Position numbers and translations under genes: made by a program | The notes under the pieces: model-generated | Databases searched by the model: none | Told to the model about the DNA's origin: nothing | What the model saw: the letters and a program-made list of their open reading frames with translations, nothing else | Shown: positions 22,292 to 31,958 of the stretch, in pieces | How positions within the stretch are numbered: the stretch's first letter is position 1 | How the letters are laid out: the number at the start of each line of letters is the position of its first letter | NCBI RefSeq assembly: GCF_010686705.1 | Contig: NZ_JAAGWY010000003.1 | Location: 1 to 64,000, forward strand | Direction: 5' to 3' | Length of the DNA: 64,000 nt | Origin: Leifsonia tongyongensis | GTDB lineage: Bacteria > Actinomycetota > Actinomycetes > Actinomycetales > Microbacteriaceae

Positions 22292-22969
22292 GTGGCAAAA
22301 CTGTATTTCCGATACGGCGCGATGAACAGCGGTAAGAGCACTGCGATGTTGCAGGCGGCGTACAACTATGAGGAGCGCGGCCATCGGGTCCTCCTGGCCA
22401 AGCCCGCGATCGACACCAAGGGCGACATGGGTATCCTGTCGCGGCTCGGTGTCACGCGTGAGGTCGACTTCCTGATCGCACCCGAGACCGACGCATACGG
22501 GCGTTTCCAGCAGCACCGGGAGCGCACGATCAAGCGGTACGGTCGCGATGTCAGCTGCCTCCTGGTCGACGAAGCGCAATTCCTCACCGAAGCACAGGTC
22601 GACGACCTGCTCCGGATCGCCCTGCTCGAAGACATTCCCGTATTGGCATACGGTATTCGCACGGACTTCCAGACGGTCGCCTTCCCCGGCAGCCGACGGC
22701 TCCTCGAGATCGCGCACAGCCTCGAAGAGCTGAAGACGATCTGTCGCTGCGGCCGCAAGGCGATCTTCAACGCGCGCAAGATCGACGGCATCTTCGTGTT
22801 CGACGGCGACCAGGTGGCGATCGACGGCGCATCGGTGAGCTACGAGTCGCTGTGCGGCGCGTGCTACCTGCAGGAGAGCCAGGGTGTTCTCAACAACGGC
22901 AGGCGCCGCTGGCCCGTCGACGCGGGGAGTGCCGCCTACACCGCCGAGCCCGACCCGGACTTCACCTGA
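22292..22969 (+). CDS. tdk: thymidine kinase
   Basis: A 225-residue type II thymidine kinase for dT salvage. The P-loop is GAMNSGKSTAMLQ, the catalytic Glu lies in LLVDEAQFLTE, and a zinc-binding module has Cys pairs CRCGRKA and CGACYLQ. The start is GTG at 22292. Length and motif order are normal. Neighbours are not functionally related. Confidence 0.94.
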   Translation: MAKLYFRYGAMNSGKSTAMLQAAYNYEERGHRVLLAKPAIDTKGDMGILSRLGVTREVDFLIAPETDAYGRFQQHRERTIKRYGRDVSCLLVDEAQFLTEAQVDDLLRIALLEDIPVLAYGIRTDFQTVAFPGSRRLLEIAHSLEELKTICRCGRKAIFNARKIDGIFVFDGDQVAIDGASVSYESLCGACYLQESQGVLNNGRRRWPVDAGSAAYTAEPDPDFT

Positions 22970-22985
22970 TACGAGGACCAACACA

Positions 22986-24299
22986 ATGAAGATTTCCGTG
23001 ATCGGATGCGGATACCTGGGCGCGGTCCACGCAGCGGCGATGGCCGAGCTGGGCCACGAGGTGGTCGGAATCGACGTGGACACCGCGAAGATCGAGAGCC
23101 TGTCAGCGGGCATCCCCCCGTTCTTCGAACCCGGCCTGCCTGAGATTCTGGCGACGGCCATGGCGAGCGGACGGCTGAGGTTCAGCACCGACATCGCCGA
23201 CGCCGCCGGCGCGACGGTGCATTTCGTGGCCGTCGGCACACCGCAGCAGTACGGTGGCAACGCCGCCGATCTCCGTTTCGTCGACGCCGCGTTCGAGGCG
23301 TTGGCACCCCATCTCACGCCAGGCGACGTCGTCGTGGGAAAGAGCACGGTACCCGTCGGCACGGCAGCGAGGCTGAGCGAAACGCTTGCTTCGACGGCTC
23401 CGGGCGCGATTCTCGCCTGGAACCCGGAATTCCTCCGGGAGGGCTTCGCCGTTGCAGACACGATCAAGCCGGACCGCCTGGTCTACGGCGTGCCCGACGG
23501 TGAACCGGGCGCCAGGGCGACGAGCGCTCTCGACCGGGTCTACGCATCCGCCATCGAAGGCGGCACCCCGCTCGTCGTGACCGACTACGCAACTGCGGAG
23601 CTCGTCAAGGTGTCGGCGAACGCCTTTCTGGCGACGAAGATCTCGTTCATCAATGCCATGGCGGAGATCGCCGAGGTGACGGGGGCGGATGTCACGGCTC
23701 TGGCGGATGCGATCGGATACGACTCGCGCATCGGCCGACGCTTTCTCAACGCCGGCGTGGGGTTCGGCGGCGGGTGTCTTCCCAAGGACATCAGGGCGTT
23801 CATCGCGCGCGCCGAGGAGCTCGGCCGCGGGGAGTCCGTCGTGTTCCTCAAGGAGGTCGATCAGATCAACCTGCGGCGGAGGCAGCGCGTCATCGACCTG
23901 CTGGTGGAGCTGCTCGGCGGCCAGGTGAACGGCAAGCGGATCGCCGTCCTGGGGCTCGCGTTCAAGCCGCACTCCGATGACGTGCGCGATTCTCCCGCGC
24001 TCGATGTCGCCGTTCAGCTGCGTGGGCTCGGCGCGAAGGTCATCGCGACCGATCCGCATGCGATCGCCAACGCACGCCGCACACATCCGCAACTCACGTA
24101 CGCGGACGACGCGAACACGGCACTTCACGATGCGGATGCTGTGGTGCTCGTCACCGAGTGGCCGGAGTACAAGGCCCTCGACCCTGTCCAGACGGCGGGG
24201 CGGGTGCGTGGCCAGATCATCGTCGACGGACGCAACAGTCTCGACGCCGCAGCATGGCGGTCTGCAGGATGGACGTACCGGAGCCTCGGGCGGCGCTGA
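22986..24299 (+). CDS. UDP-glucose 6-dehydrogenase
   Basis: A 437-residue NAD-dependent sugar-nucleotide dehydrogenase of the UDP-Glc/GDP-Man family. The Rossmann motif is VIGCGYLGAVHAAAMAELGH. The catalytic Cys lies in VGFGGGCLPKDIRAF, and the late ALAFKPHSDDVRDSPALDV-type motif reads LGLAFKPHSDDVRDSP. ATG 22986 is chosen because the longer frame overlaps tdk. It probably makes UDP-glucuronate for surface glycans, which fits the downstream DUF4012 gene. UDP-ManNAc or GDP-mannose as substrate cannot be fully excluded. Confidence 0.88.
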   Translation: MKISVIGCGYLGAVHAAAMAELGHEVVGIDVDTAKIESLSAGIPPFFEPGLPEILATAMASGRLRFSTDIADAAGATVHFVAVGTPQQYGGNAADLRFVDAAFEALAPHLTPGDVVVGKSTVPVGTAARLSETLASTAPGAILAWNPEFLREGFAVADTIKPDRLVYGVPDGEPGARATSALDRVYASAIEGGTPLVVTDYATAELVKVSANAFLATKISFINAMAEIAEVTGADVTALADAIGYDSRIGRRFLNAGVGFGGGCLPKDIRAFIARAEELGRGESVVFLKEVDQINLRRRQRVIDLLVELLGGQVNGKRIAVLGLAFKPHSDDVRDSPALDVAVQLRGLGAKVIATDPHAIANARRTHPQLTYADDANTALHDADAVVLVTEWPEYKALDPVQTAGRVRGQIIVDGRNSLDAAAWRSAGWTYRSLGRR

Positions 24300-24396
24300 C
24301 CGCGCGACTTCGGCCGGGGCGCCGGCGTTGGCAAGCCCCCCGCTTGGGGGTGGCTGAGGCTCCCTGCAAAAGCTGAGGAATTGTTAGATTTACGGG

Positions 24397-26184
24397 ATGG
24401 AGCCCGCCCCGAAGATCCCTACTCGACGCCGCGCGATCTCGCTCGTCGTCGCGGGCCTCGTCCTGGTCATCGCGGGAGTGGTCGGATGGATCGGGATACG
24501 CGGGCTCCTCGCCAAACAGGAACTGCACGAGATCACCCCGCTCGCCAGTGAGATCGAGAGTTCCGTCGCGTCGGGTCATTTTGCCGCGGCACGCTCGGCG
24601 GCGAACGAGCTCAGCGCCCATGCTCACCAGGCCGCAAGCCTCACCGACGACCCGGTGTGGCGTGCTGCCGAGGTCCTGCCGGTGGCGGGCCCGAATCTGA
24701 CCGCCGCGCGCGAGCTGGCGGCAGCGGCGAGGGCGATCTCCGACAGGATCGTGTCCCCGCTCGTCGCCGTCTCGGAGTCCGTCGACATCGAGACGTTCAA
24801 GCCGTCGGATGGCACCTTGGCGTTGGGGCCCCTGGTGGCGGCGACGCCGACGGTCGAGCGGGTGCAGCATGCATACGACGACGTGCAGCGCTCGGTCGCA
24901 GCCATTTCGACGAAGGGAACGCTCGGCGTCGTCTCCCACGCAGTCGAGAGAGTCAGGGACGCCGTCGATCGCGTCGGCCCCACGCTCACCGCGCTGGCGA
25001 ACAGCGTGCGCATCGTGCCCGGGATGCTCGGAGCCGACGGACCGCGGAACATCCTGCTGCTCGCGCAGAACCCCGCCGAGCTGCGGGCGACAGGGGGTCT
25101 CGTCGGGTCGCTCATCCTCATCCATGCGGACAAGGGCGCGGTCAGCCTCGTCTCCCACGCGTCCACCGCCGACTTTCCTGCGCTCGTGCAACCCGTCATG
25201 GCGCTTCCGACCGCGACGGAGGGACTGTACGGGACGGTCGTCGGTCGCTACGTACAGGACGTCGGTGCGACACCGTACTTTCCCGTGAGTGCCCAGCTGG
25301 CATCGAAGATGTGGACGAACAGGTTCGGCGGACGGATCGACGGGGTGATCGCCATCGATCCGGTGACCATCGGTTACCTGCTGGAGGCGACGGGTCCGGT
25401 TACCATCGCGGACGGCCGCCGGCTGGAGGCGGGCAATGCCGTTCCCCTGCTCCTGAGCGATGTCTACCATGACTATCCGGATCCGGCCGCGCAGGACGCG
25501 GTCTTCGCATCGGCTGCTTCGGCAGTGTTCGCGAAGGTCGTGTCGGGCGCCGCGGATGCGACGGCCCTGGTCAGTGCGCTGTCACGTGCCGGCGGCGAGC
25601 GGCGCCTGCTGATCTGGAGTGGTCATCCTGCCGAGCAGTCGGTGCTCGCTTCGACCACCCTCGCGGGAGGCCTCCCCGCCTCGACGAGCAGGATGGCCGG
25701 GATCGGGGTCTATTTCAATGACGCGACCGGCGGCAAGATGGACTACTACCTGAAGTCGACGGTGTCTGTCGCATCTGGCGTCTGTCGCGCCGATGGCACC
25801 CCGGCGTCGCGGGTGACCATCAGCCTGACGAGCATGGCGCCGGCTGACGCCGGGGAATCGCTTCCCGCGTACGTGACGGGCAACGGCATCTTCGGCGTCA
25901 TGCCTGGAATGATCCGCACTCGTGTGGTCGTCTACGGCGCCGAGGGCGGATTGCTGGTTGGAGCGAGCGGAGGCGGCGCACGAGGCAATCCGAGCCTGGC
26001 GGCAACGGATGCGGGACGACCCGTGAGTGTGTCGACGGTCGATCTTCGGCCTGGCGTCACGAAGACGGTGATCGTCGACCTCCTCAACGTGAAGCAGAAG
26101 GTTGCGGATGCGCGTCTCACCGTTACCCCCACTCTGGGTGGCATCGTGGCTCCGAATGTTGCCCTGACGTGTACGGCTCCGTAA
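24397..26184 (+). CDS. DUF4012 membrane-anchored protein
   Basis: A 595-residue protein with one N-terminal transmembrane helix (about 14-36) and a large extracytoplasmic part. The DUF4012 core is seen in NILLLAQNPAELRATGGLVGSLILI and FGGRIDGVIAIDPVTIGYLLEATGPV. Such proteins are frequent in actinobacterial exopolysaccharide regions but have no proven activity. The 97-bp gap upstream holds only a GC-rich AGCC...GGCT hairpin without a T-run. Confidence 0.85.
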   Translation: MEPAPKIPTRRRAISLVVAGLVLVIAGVVGWIGIRGLLAKQELHEITPLASEIESSVASGHFAAARSAANELSAHAHQAASLTDDPVWRAAEVLPVAGPNLTAARELAAAARAISDRIVSPLVAVSESVDIETFKPSDGTLALGPLVAATPTVERVQHAYDDVQRSVAAISTKGTLGVVSHAVERVRDAVDRVGPTLTALANSVRIVPGMLGADGPRNILLLAQNPAELRATGGLVGSLILIHADKGAVSLVSHASTADFPALVQPVMALPTATEGLYGTVVGRYVQDVGATPYFPVSAQLASKMWTNRFGGRIDGVIAIDPVTIGYLLEATGPVTIADGRRLEAGNAVPLLLSDVYHDYPDPAAQDAVFASAASAVFAKVVSGAADATALVSALSRAGGERRLLIWSGHPAEQSVLASTTLAGGLPASTSRMAGIGVYFNDATGGKMDYYLKSTVSVASGVCRADGTPASRVTISLTSMAPADAGESLPAYVTGNGIFGVMPGMIRTRVVVYGAEGGLLVGASGGGARGNPSLAATDAGRPVSVSTVDLRPGVTKTVIVDLLNVKQKVADARLTVTPTLGGIVAPNVALTCTAP

Positions 26185-26249
26185 ACTGAGGATTCATCAT
26201 GTCGGGCTGCCCCGACGTGTCTGCACCTGATCGTCCGGAGGCGCCGCCC

Positions 26250-26846
26250 ATGTCCAGGAAGCTGCTCGCCACACTGCTCCTCGTCGTCGCCGGCACGTTC
26301 GCGGCGCCGCTGGCGGCCAACGCCACCGGCGACGACGATTACACCAGCGCGGGCGGCTGCAGTCTCAGCCCGACAACGGTTCAAGGCGGAGAATCCGCCA
26401 CCCTCACCTGCGTGCCGGGTACCTTCGACGACTCCGAGAGCGTCAGCTACGTCGTATCCGGGCAGAACGGTGCAGATGCACATCTCGCGTCGTTCCGCAC
26501 CTCCCTGAGTACGGCGAGCGTGGTGAAGACGTCGGCGTCCGATGGAGGCGCTCTGCTCCTCGTCACCGTTCCGCGGGATGCGAGCGGCGCCTACGAGATC
26601 ACCGGCACAGGCCAGACCAGCCACCGTGCGACGACAGCCACCGTTACAGTGATCCCGGCCGACGACCCGGCCGGCTCGAGTTCGACCACCACGACGACAT
26701 CGTCCGGTTCGGGCAGCGGTCTGGCCGACACCGGTTCGGTCATCAGCACGTCGCTCTTCGCAGCCGGGCTTGTGCTTGTACTCGGCGGGATCATCGTCGT
26801 CGTGATCGTCACAGCTCGCCGTCGACGGGAATCCACGCAACGGTAA
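26250..26846 (+). CDS. LAXTG-anchored secreted surface protein
   Basis: A 198-residue protein: a Sec signal (MSRKLLATLLLVVAGTFAAPLAANA), a small Ig-like beta domain with two Cys, a Ser/Thr linker and a C-terminal sorting signal LADTG followed by a hydrophobic helix and RRRR. LAXTG is the motif of actinobacterial class E sortases. ATG 26250 has CGGAGG eight nucleotides upstream; the longer frame from 26199 adds a poor leader. No sortase gene is in the window. Function otherwise unknown. Confidence 0.82.
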   Translation: MSRKLLATLLLVVAGTFAAPLAANATGDDDYTSAGGCSLSPTTVQGGESATLTCVPGTFDDSESVSYVVSGQNGADAHLASFRTSLSTASVVKTSASDGGALLLVTVPRDASGAYEITGTGQTSHRATTATVTVIPADDPAGSSSTTTTTSSGSGSGLADTGSVISTSLFAAGLVLVLGGIIVVVIVTARRRRESTQR

Positions 26847-26924
26847 GGTGCGTCCGACGCGCAGCAGTCCGGGGCCACGCGAGGTGAGCCCGGGAATCAC
26901 GGCGTGTGATCCGTGGTTGCCATC

Positions 26925-27983
26925 ATGGTGACCTCTGCTCCCCACGCATCCGACCCGCTCGCATCCGTTCCCCTCAACGTCCTCGACCTCGCAAGCCGCC
27001 CGTACGGCGCAAGCAACGCGGATGCCGTCCACGGCTCCATCCGACTCGCCCAGGAGGCTGAGCGGCTCGGGTACACGCGTTTCTGGGTCGCAGAGCATCA
27101 CGGGATGCCCGCGATCGCATCCAGCGCACCTGCGGTCCTGATCGCGGGCATCGCCGCGGCGACGGAACGCATCCGCGTCGGAAGCGGGGGAGTGATGCTC
27201 CCGAACCATGCGCCACTCGTCGTGGCCGAACAGTTCGGCACGCTGCGGGCCCTCTACGGCGACCGCATCGACCTCGGTATCGGTCGCGCCCCAGGCACGG
27301 ACGGCGCAACCGCCATGGCGCTCCGGCGCAGCGCAGAAGGCCTCGGCGTCGAAGACTTTCCGCAGCAGCTCCTCGACCTCTTCGGGTTCTTCTACGGAGG
27401 CCTCGCCGACTCCAATCCCCTGCACACGATCACCGCCGTCCCCGGGCTCGGCGACGCGCCGCAGATCTGGCTCCTCGGGTCGAGCGGATACAGCGCACAG
27501 GTGGCCGCGGCACTCGGGCTGCCCTTCGCGTTCGCGCACCATTTCGCGGGCGAGAACACCGAGGCCGCGCTCGAGCTCTACCGGTCCCGCTTCACCCCGA
27601 GCGACATCCTCGACAAGCCGCACAGCATGATCGCGGTGAACGTGATCTCGGACGACGATCCCGAGGTCGTGCGGGCCCAATCGCTGCCGGGCCAGTTGTC
27701 GTTCCTGAGGATGAGGCAGGGCGCAAAACCGCAGCCCGTCAGCATCGAGGAAGCGCTCGCGCACGAGTTCACGCCGATCGAAGAAGAGTTCATCGCCGCG
27801 AGGATCGCCCGGCAGGCCGTCGGGACGCCCGACGAGGTCGAGGCGCGGCTTACTTCGCTGCTCCACTCCACAGGGGCCGACGAGCTGATGATCGCATCCG
27901 GAGCGGCGACAGTGGATGCGCGCATCCGCTCGCTTCAGATCGTCGCTGAGCGGCTGGGCGCCCCGGCGGCCGCTGAGAACTAA
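26925..27983 (+). CDS. LLM-class flavin-dependent oxidoreductase
   Basis: A protein of about 352 residues in the bacterial-luciferase superfamily, YwbN/MsnO8-like. Motifs are [60 protein letters not shown] and [12 protein letters not shown], all typical of F420/FMN-dependent monooxygenase-like proteins. The start may be ATG 26925 or GTG 26913; neither has a clear RBS. Substrate unknown. It is followed by a strong hairpin before the tRNA-Pro. Confidence 0.88.
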   Translation: MVTSAPHASDPLASVPLNVLDLASRPYGASNADAVHGSIRLAQEAERLGYTRFWVAEHHGMPAIASSAPAVLIAGIAAATERIRVGSGGVMLPNHAPLVVAEQFGTLRALYGDRIDLGIGRAPGTDGATAMALRRSAEGLGVEDFPQQLLDLFGFFYGGLADSNPLHTITAVPGLGDAPQIWLLGSSGYSAQVAAALGLPFAFAHHFAGENTEAALELYRSRFTPSDILDKPHSMIAVNVISDDDPEVVRAQSLPGQLSFLRMRQGAKPQPVSIEEALAHEFTPIEEEFIAARIARQAVGTPDEVEARLTSLLHSTGADELMIASGAATVDARIRSLQIVAERLGAPAAAEN

Positions 27984-28004
27984 CACAGCGACCCGTTAAA
28001 CGAC

Positions 28005-28033
28005 TGTTGCCGGAGCGATGAGCTCCGGCAACA
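28005..28033. terminator. strong hairpin between convergent genes
   Basis: A perfect 12-bp stem, tgttgccggagc/gctccggcaaca, with loop GATGA separates the oxidoreductase (+) from tRNA-Pro (-). T-runs are short on both sides (GTCGTTT on the minus side), so it may work as a bidirectional terminator. Confidence 0.65.
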
Positions 28034-28040
28034 GCATGGG

Positions 28041-28114
<74 letters not shown>

Positions 28115-28180
28115 AGTGGCCCGAAGGCCTCAACTAGGATACACGCTGCGGAGCGGGGTCGTTGACCAGTCAGCCGGCGC

Positions 28181-29158
28181 TCAGCGTGCGGGGACGAGCG
28201 TCAGCAGGGTTGCCTCGGGCGGGCAGGCGAACCGGACCGGCGCGTAGATCGAGGTGCCGAGACCGGCCGAGACGTTGAGGTAGGCGGAGCGGAAGGCGTG
28301 CCGCCAGATGCTCAAACCCTTCGCCTGACGCCGCGGGATGTCGCAGTTGGTGACGAGAGCGCCGAAGCCGGGAAGGCAGACCTGGCCGCCATGGGTGTGG
28401 CCGGCGAAGATCAGTGACGCGCCATAGGTGACGAACGTATCGAGCACGCGCTGGTATGGAGCGTGGGCGACACCGATCGTCAGCGTGGGGCGTTCCTTGC
28501 GCGGGGCGTCCTCCGGCCACGTCGCATCCTCGGCGTACGGGTCGTTCTCGCGCAACTCTTCCAGCGCACCCGGGATGAGCTCGAGCCGGTCGAAATGGCG
28601 ATGGGGGTCGTTCACGCCGAAGAACTCGATGTGGGTGCCCTGAAGGTCGATGGAGCCCGCGGCGTTGTTGAGATCGAGCCAGCCGAGGTCGTCGAAGTAG
28701 GCGGTGAGGGCGGCATTGTCGAGAAGTGCTGCAGTCGATGCGACCTTCGACGGACCGGAGAAGTATTTGAGCGGATTCTTGGCCTGCGGCCCGTAATAGT
28801 CGTTGGAGCCGTGCACGAAGACGCCGGGGATGCCACGGAATCGCTCGAAGGCGTACTCGACACCCGACAGCCCATCGACATGCCCGAGGTTGTCCCCGGT
28901 ATCGACGATGAGGTCGAGATCGAGGTCGGCGAGCGACCTGACCCACTCCTGCTTGTCCTTCTGCCAGGGGGCCATGTGCAGGTCGGACAGGTGAAGCACC
29001 CGGATCGGGCGAGCACCCGCCGGCAGGACGGGCACGCTGACCCTCCGCAGGGTGAACCTCTTGCGCTCGACCAGGGTTCCCCAGGCGAACGCGGCCGCGG
29101 ACGCAGCGCCCGCCACCGCGATTGCGGTGGCGGCGCTGCGTCCCGGTGAGCGAGACAC
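28181..29158 (-). CDS. metallophosphoesterase (YkuE-like)
   Basis: A 325-residue protein with an N-terminal hydrophobic helix (about 9-27) and a calcineurin-like phosphoesterase domain. Metal-site motifs in order are LSDLHM, VDTGDN, GSNDYYG, VAHAP and FAGHTHGGQV. The anchored form suggests action outside the membrane, possibly on lipid or wall phosphoesters. The GTG start overlaps the PBP stop by one base (TAGTG), so it is the second gene of an operon with the class A PBP; this pairing is common in Actinobacteria. Confidence 0.92.
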   Translation of the reverse strand: MSRSPGRSAATAIAVAGAASAAAFAWGTLVERKRFTLRRVSVPVLPAGARPIRVLHLSDLHMAPWQKDKQEWVRSLADLDLDLIVDTGDNLGHVDGLSGVEYAFERFRGIPGVFVHGSNDYYGPQAKNPLKYFSGPSKVASTAALLDNAALTAYFDDLGWLDLNNAAGSIDLQGTHIEFFGVNDPHRHFDRLELIPGALEELRENDPYAEDATWPEDAPRKERPTLTIGVAHAPYQRVLDTFVTYGASLIFAGHTHGGQVCLPGFGALVTNCDIPRRQAKGLSIWRHAFRSAYLNVSAGLGTSIYAPVRFACPPEATLLTLVPAR

Positions 29159-31716
29159 TATGGTTTCGGCGCTCCGGTCGGCGGTGCAGTCGGCTGCTGC
29201 TGGACCGTCAGGGTGACCTTCGAGCCCGGCTTCACTCCGGTTCCCGCAGCGGGATCCATGGATTTGACGATGTCGTCGGGGTTACCCCCGCCCTTCACCT
29301 GCACGGAGAAGCCGCTGAGGGCCGCCTGGGCGTCCGAGACCTTCTTGCCGACGACGTTCGGCAGGGCGACGAGCGATCCGTTGCTGGTGTACACCGTGAT
29401 CACCGTGCCCTTGCTGACGCTCGCGCCGGCGCCTGGGTCGGTGCTGTCGACCGTTCCGGCCGGCTTGACGGAGTCTCGGGGACCGCCGTCCGCATACGTC
29501 AGGCCGAGCCCCTCGATGATCGACTTCGCTTCGACCGGGCTGCGGCCGCTGAGGTCGGGCACCTGTACCTGCACACCCTGCAGGAGCTTCTGGTCGGGCG
29601 TCGGGAACGGGTCTCCACCGAACTTGGCGACGGACGCGCCCATGATGGCGCGCATCACAGCCGTTCGCGCGAGAGCGGGGGTCGTGCCGTGGGTCGGATA
29701 GATGCTGCGCATCGAGACGTGGCCGTCGATGTTGCCGACCCAATAGGCGCCGGCCATCTTGGTGGTCGACGCGACGAGCCAGATCTGCTCGTTGTTCTCG
29801 GTCGTACCGGTCTTGGCGAGCATGTCGACGTTGGTCGGGTTCATACCGGCAGCGGTACCGTTCTGCACGACCTTCGTCAGCGCGTACGCCATGGTGGCCG
29901 CCACCTGCGGATCGACCGCCTGAGTGCACTTCGACTTCGGGGCCGGAACGTCCTTGCCCGAGCCGTCGACGATCTTGTCGATCGCGATCGGGGTGCAGAC
30001 AACGCCCTTGTTGGCGATCCCAGCGAAGGCGGTCGCCATCGTCAGCGGCGCGATCTCGTTGATGCCGAGCACGGAGCTCGGGAGGCTCTTGAGCGTTGCT
30101 CCGTCTGCACGGTGCACGTCGAACGCCTCAGCGTCATGGCGGATGTCGCAGAGATCGAGCTGGTGGGCCATCGCGATGTACGCCGTGTTGACCGATTCGG
30201 TCGTCGCGGTCTGGGCACTCATGATGCCGCCCTCGCCGGCGGAGTCGTTCGTCGGGTGGTATGAGCCGCCCGCCGGGCCGTCACAGCTGTTCTTGAACGT
30301 CGACGCGTCGTAGGTCCGCGGGTTCGCGTTGACGGTCTCGTTCAGCGAGTGACCGGCCTGGAGCCAGGCTGCCAGCGTGAAGACCTTGTACGTCGATCCC
30401 GTCTGGAAGCCGCTCGAGCCGCCGTACGCCTGATCGGTGTTGTAGTTGATCGACGTGTAATTGGCGCCGGACTTCAGCACCTCGGGATCCTGGCTGTAGT
30501 CCTTGTTCTGCGCCATGTACAGCACGCGACCGGTGCCGGGCTGCACGCCCGTGGCGGCAGCACCGAGGTTGGCCCGGTCGTACGTCTTCGGGACGTAGTC
30601 GCGGATGGAGCCTTCTGCTGCACCCTGCATGTCGAGGTCGAGGCTCGTGTAGATCTTGTAGCCGCCCCGGTAGAAGTTCGAGGTGCGGATCTCCGGGGTC
30701 GCACCGAAGGCCGGGTCGTTCAGCGCGATCTTCTGCACGTAGTCGCAGAAGTAGGCCGAACCGCCCGCCGTCTGGCAGCCGCGGACTGAGGGGGTGATCT
30801 TCGGGGTGATCTTCGTCTTCAGCGCCTCTTCGTACTGCGCTTTGGTGAGTTTCTTGTACTCGAACATCTTGCCGAGGATGTAGTCGCGGCGTTCCTTGTT
30901 CGCCGCGTACCCGTTCGCGGCCCCGTTGGTCTTGCTCGTCGGGTCGTCGAGCTTGAGCGCGGTCGGCTGGTTGACGATGGCGACCAGGCTGGCGGCCTGA
31001 GACGGGGTCAGGGCCTTGGAGGTGACGCCGTAGTAGTAGCGGGCGGCGGCTTCGATTCCGTAGACGCTTCCACCGAATCCGGCGATGTTGAGGTACCCGT
31101 CGAGGATCTGGTCCTTCGTGTACTTCTTCTCGAGACCGATCGCGTATTTCATCTCCTTGAGCTTCCGGTCCGGTGTGACGCCCGTGGAGTTCTCCACGCA
31201 AGCGTCGTACGCCTTCTGGTCCGCATCCGTCTTGACCGGTTTCGCCTCGCACTTCTGCAGCAGGACGTTCTTCACGTACTGCTGGGTGATCGACGAACCG
31301 CCCTGGGTGTCCTTCTTGAGCGCAGTGAAGAGCGCGCCACGGATGGTGCCCTGGATGTCGACGCCGCCGTGCGAGTAGAAACGCGGGTCTTCGCCGGCGA
31401 TCGCTGCATCCTTTGCGGACTGGGAGATCTGGTCGAACTTGACCGGAAGCCGGTTCTGGGCGTAGAAGGTGGCGAGCGGAACGTTGGTTCCGTTGCCCGC
31501 CTTCGCGTAGATTGTGGTCGGCTGGGCGAGCTCTCCGACGGAGAGATACTCCGGGAGACCCTCGAAAACACCGATGCTGTCGTTTGCGGCCATGCCGGTC
31601 ACCGCGATGGCGGGGGTGACGGCGGCAGTGACGAGGAGGCCCGCGACGACACTCATGCCGACGAACGCGCCAAGCGCAGGGAGCGCACCTCTAGCCGGGG
31701 AATTTTTGGCAGACAT
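29158..31716 (-). CDS. class A penicillin-binding protein (transglycosylase-transpeptidase)
   Basis: An 852-residue bifunctional peptidoglycan synthase: a membrane helix (about 15-38), a GT51 transglycosylase with EDPRFYSHGGVD and GGSSITQQYVKN, and a transpeptidase with SxxK in GSTYKVFTLAAWL, SxN in SVNTAYIAM and KTG in AKTGTTENNE. Two PASTA domains close the protein (from about 690), with a Pro-rich tail, as in PonA. It acts at the outer membrane face, inserting glycan strands. The metallophosphoesterase follows with a one-base overlap. Confidence 0.95.
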   Translation of the reverse strand: MSAKNSPARGALPALGAFVGMSVVAGLLVTAAVTPAIAVTGMAANDSIGVFEGLPEYLSVGELAQPTTIYAKAGNGTNVPLATFYAQNRLPVKFDQISQSAKDAAIAGEDPRFYSHGGVDIQGTIRGALFTALKKDTQGGSSITQQYVKNVLLQKCEAKPVKTDADQKAYDACVENSTGVTPDRKLKEMKYAIGLEKKYTKDQILDGYLNIAGFGGSVYGIEAAARYYYGVTSKALTPSQAASLVAIVNQPTALKLDDPTSKTNGAANGYAANKERRDYILGKMFEYKKLTKAQYEEALKTKITPKITPSVRGCQTAGGSAYFCDYVQKIALNDPAFGATPEIRTSNFYRGGYKIYTSLDLDMQGAAEGSIRDYVPKTYDRANLGAAATGVQPGTGRVLYMAQNKDYSQDPEVLKSGANYTSINYNTDQAYGGSSGFQTGSTYKVFTLAAWLQAGHSLNETVNANPRTYDASTFKNSCDGPAGGSYHPTNDSAGEGGIMSAQTATTESVNTAYIAMAHQLDLCDIRHDAEAFDVHRADGATLKSLPSSVLGINEIAPLTMATAFAGIANKGVVCTPIAIDKIVDGSGKDVPAPKSKCTQAVDPQVAATMAYALTKVVQNGTAAGMNPTNVDMLAKTGTTENNEQIWLVASTTKMAGAYWVGNIDGHVSMRSIYPTHGTTPALARTAVMRAIMGASVAKFGGDPFPTPDQKLLQGVQVQVPDLSGRSPVEAKSIIEGLGLTYADGGPRDSVKPAGTVDSTDPGAGASVSKGTVITVYTSNGSLVALPNVVGKKVSDAQAALSGFSVQVKGGGNPDDIVKSMDPAAGTGVKPGSKVTLTVQQQPTAPPTGAPKP

Positions 31717-31784
31717 AGAATCAAGCGTAGGTCAGAAACCTGACAAACCCCCTGAACGGCCGAGCCGAACACACGAGGAGAACC

Positions 31785-31958
31785 ATGCCCCGCTGGGAAT
31801 ACGCGACGATCCCGCTGATCATCCACAACACTGCGGCCATCCTCAATACCTGGGGTTCCGAGGGCTGGGAGCTGGTCCAGGTCATCTCCGGCCCGGAAGG
31901 CGGCCTCGTCGCCTACCTCAAGCGGCCCGTGCTCCAGACGGCAGGAGGCGACCAGTGA
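31785..31958 (+). CDS. DUF4177-like small protein
   Basis: A 57-residue protein beginning MPRWEYATIPLIIHN, then ILNTWGSEGWELVQVISG and LVAYLKRP. The WEY ... GWELV pattern is that of DUF4177, a small conserved domain without known function. The start has GAGGAG five nucleotides upstream. The last codons overlap the RidA start (GTGA), so the two are coupled. It is divergent from the PBP operon. Confidence 0.85.
   Translation: MPRWEYATIPLIIHNTAAILNTWGSEGWELVQVISGPEGGLVAYLKRPVLQTAGGDQ

Noticed and set aside
24300-24396. Terminator between UDP-glucose dehydrogenase and DUF4012 genes
   Set aside because: A GC hairpin is present but there is no T-run and the stem is imperfect, so it is left uncalled.
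25932-27986. 684-codon minus frame over the DUF4012, LAXTG and oxidoreductase genes
   Set aside because: It covers three unrelated well-supported genes and shows no family motif.
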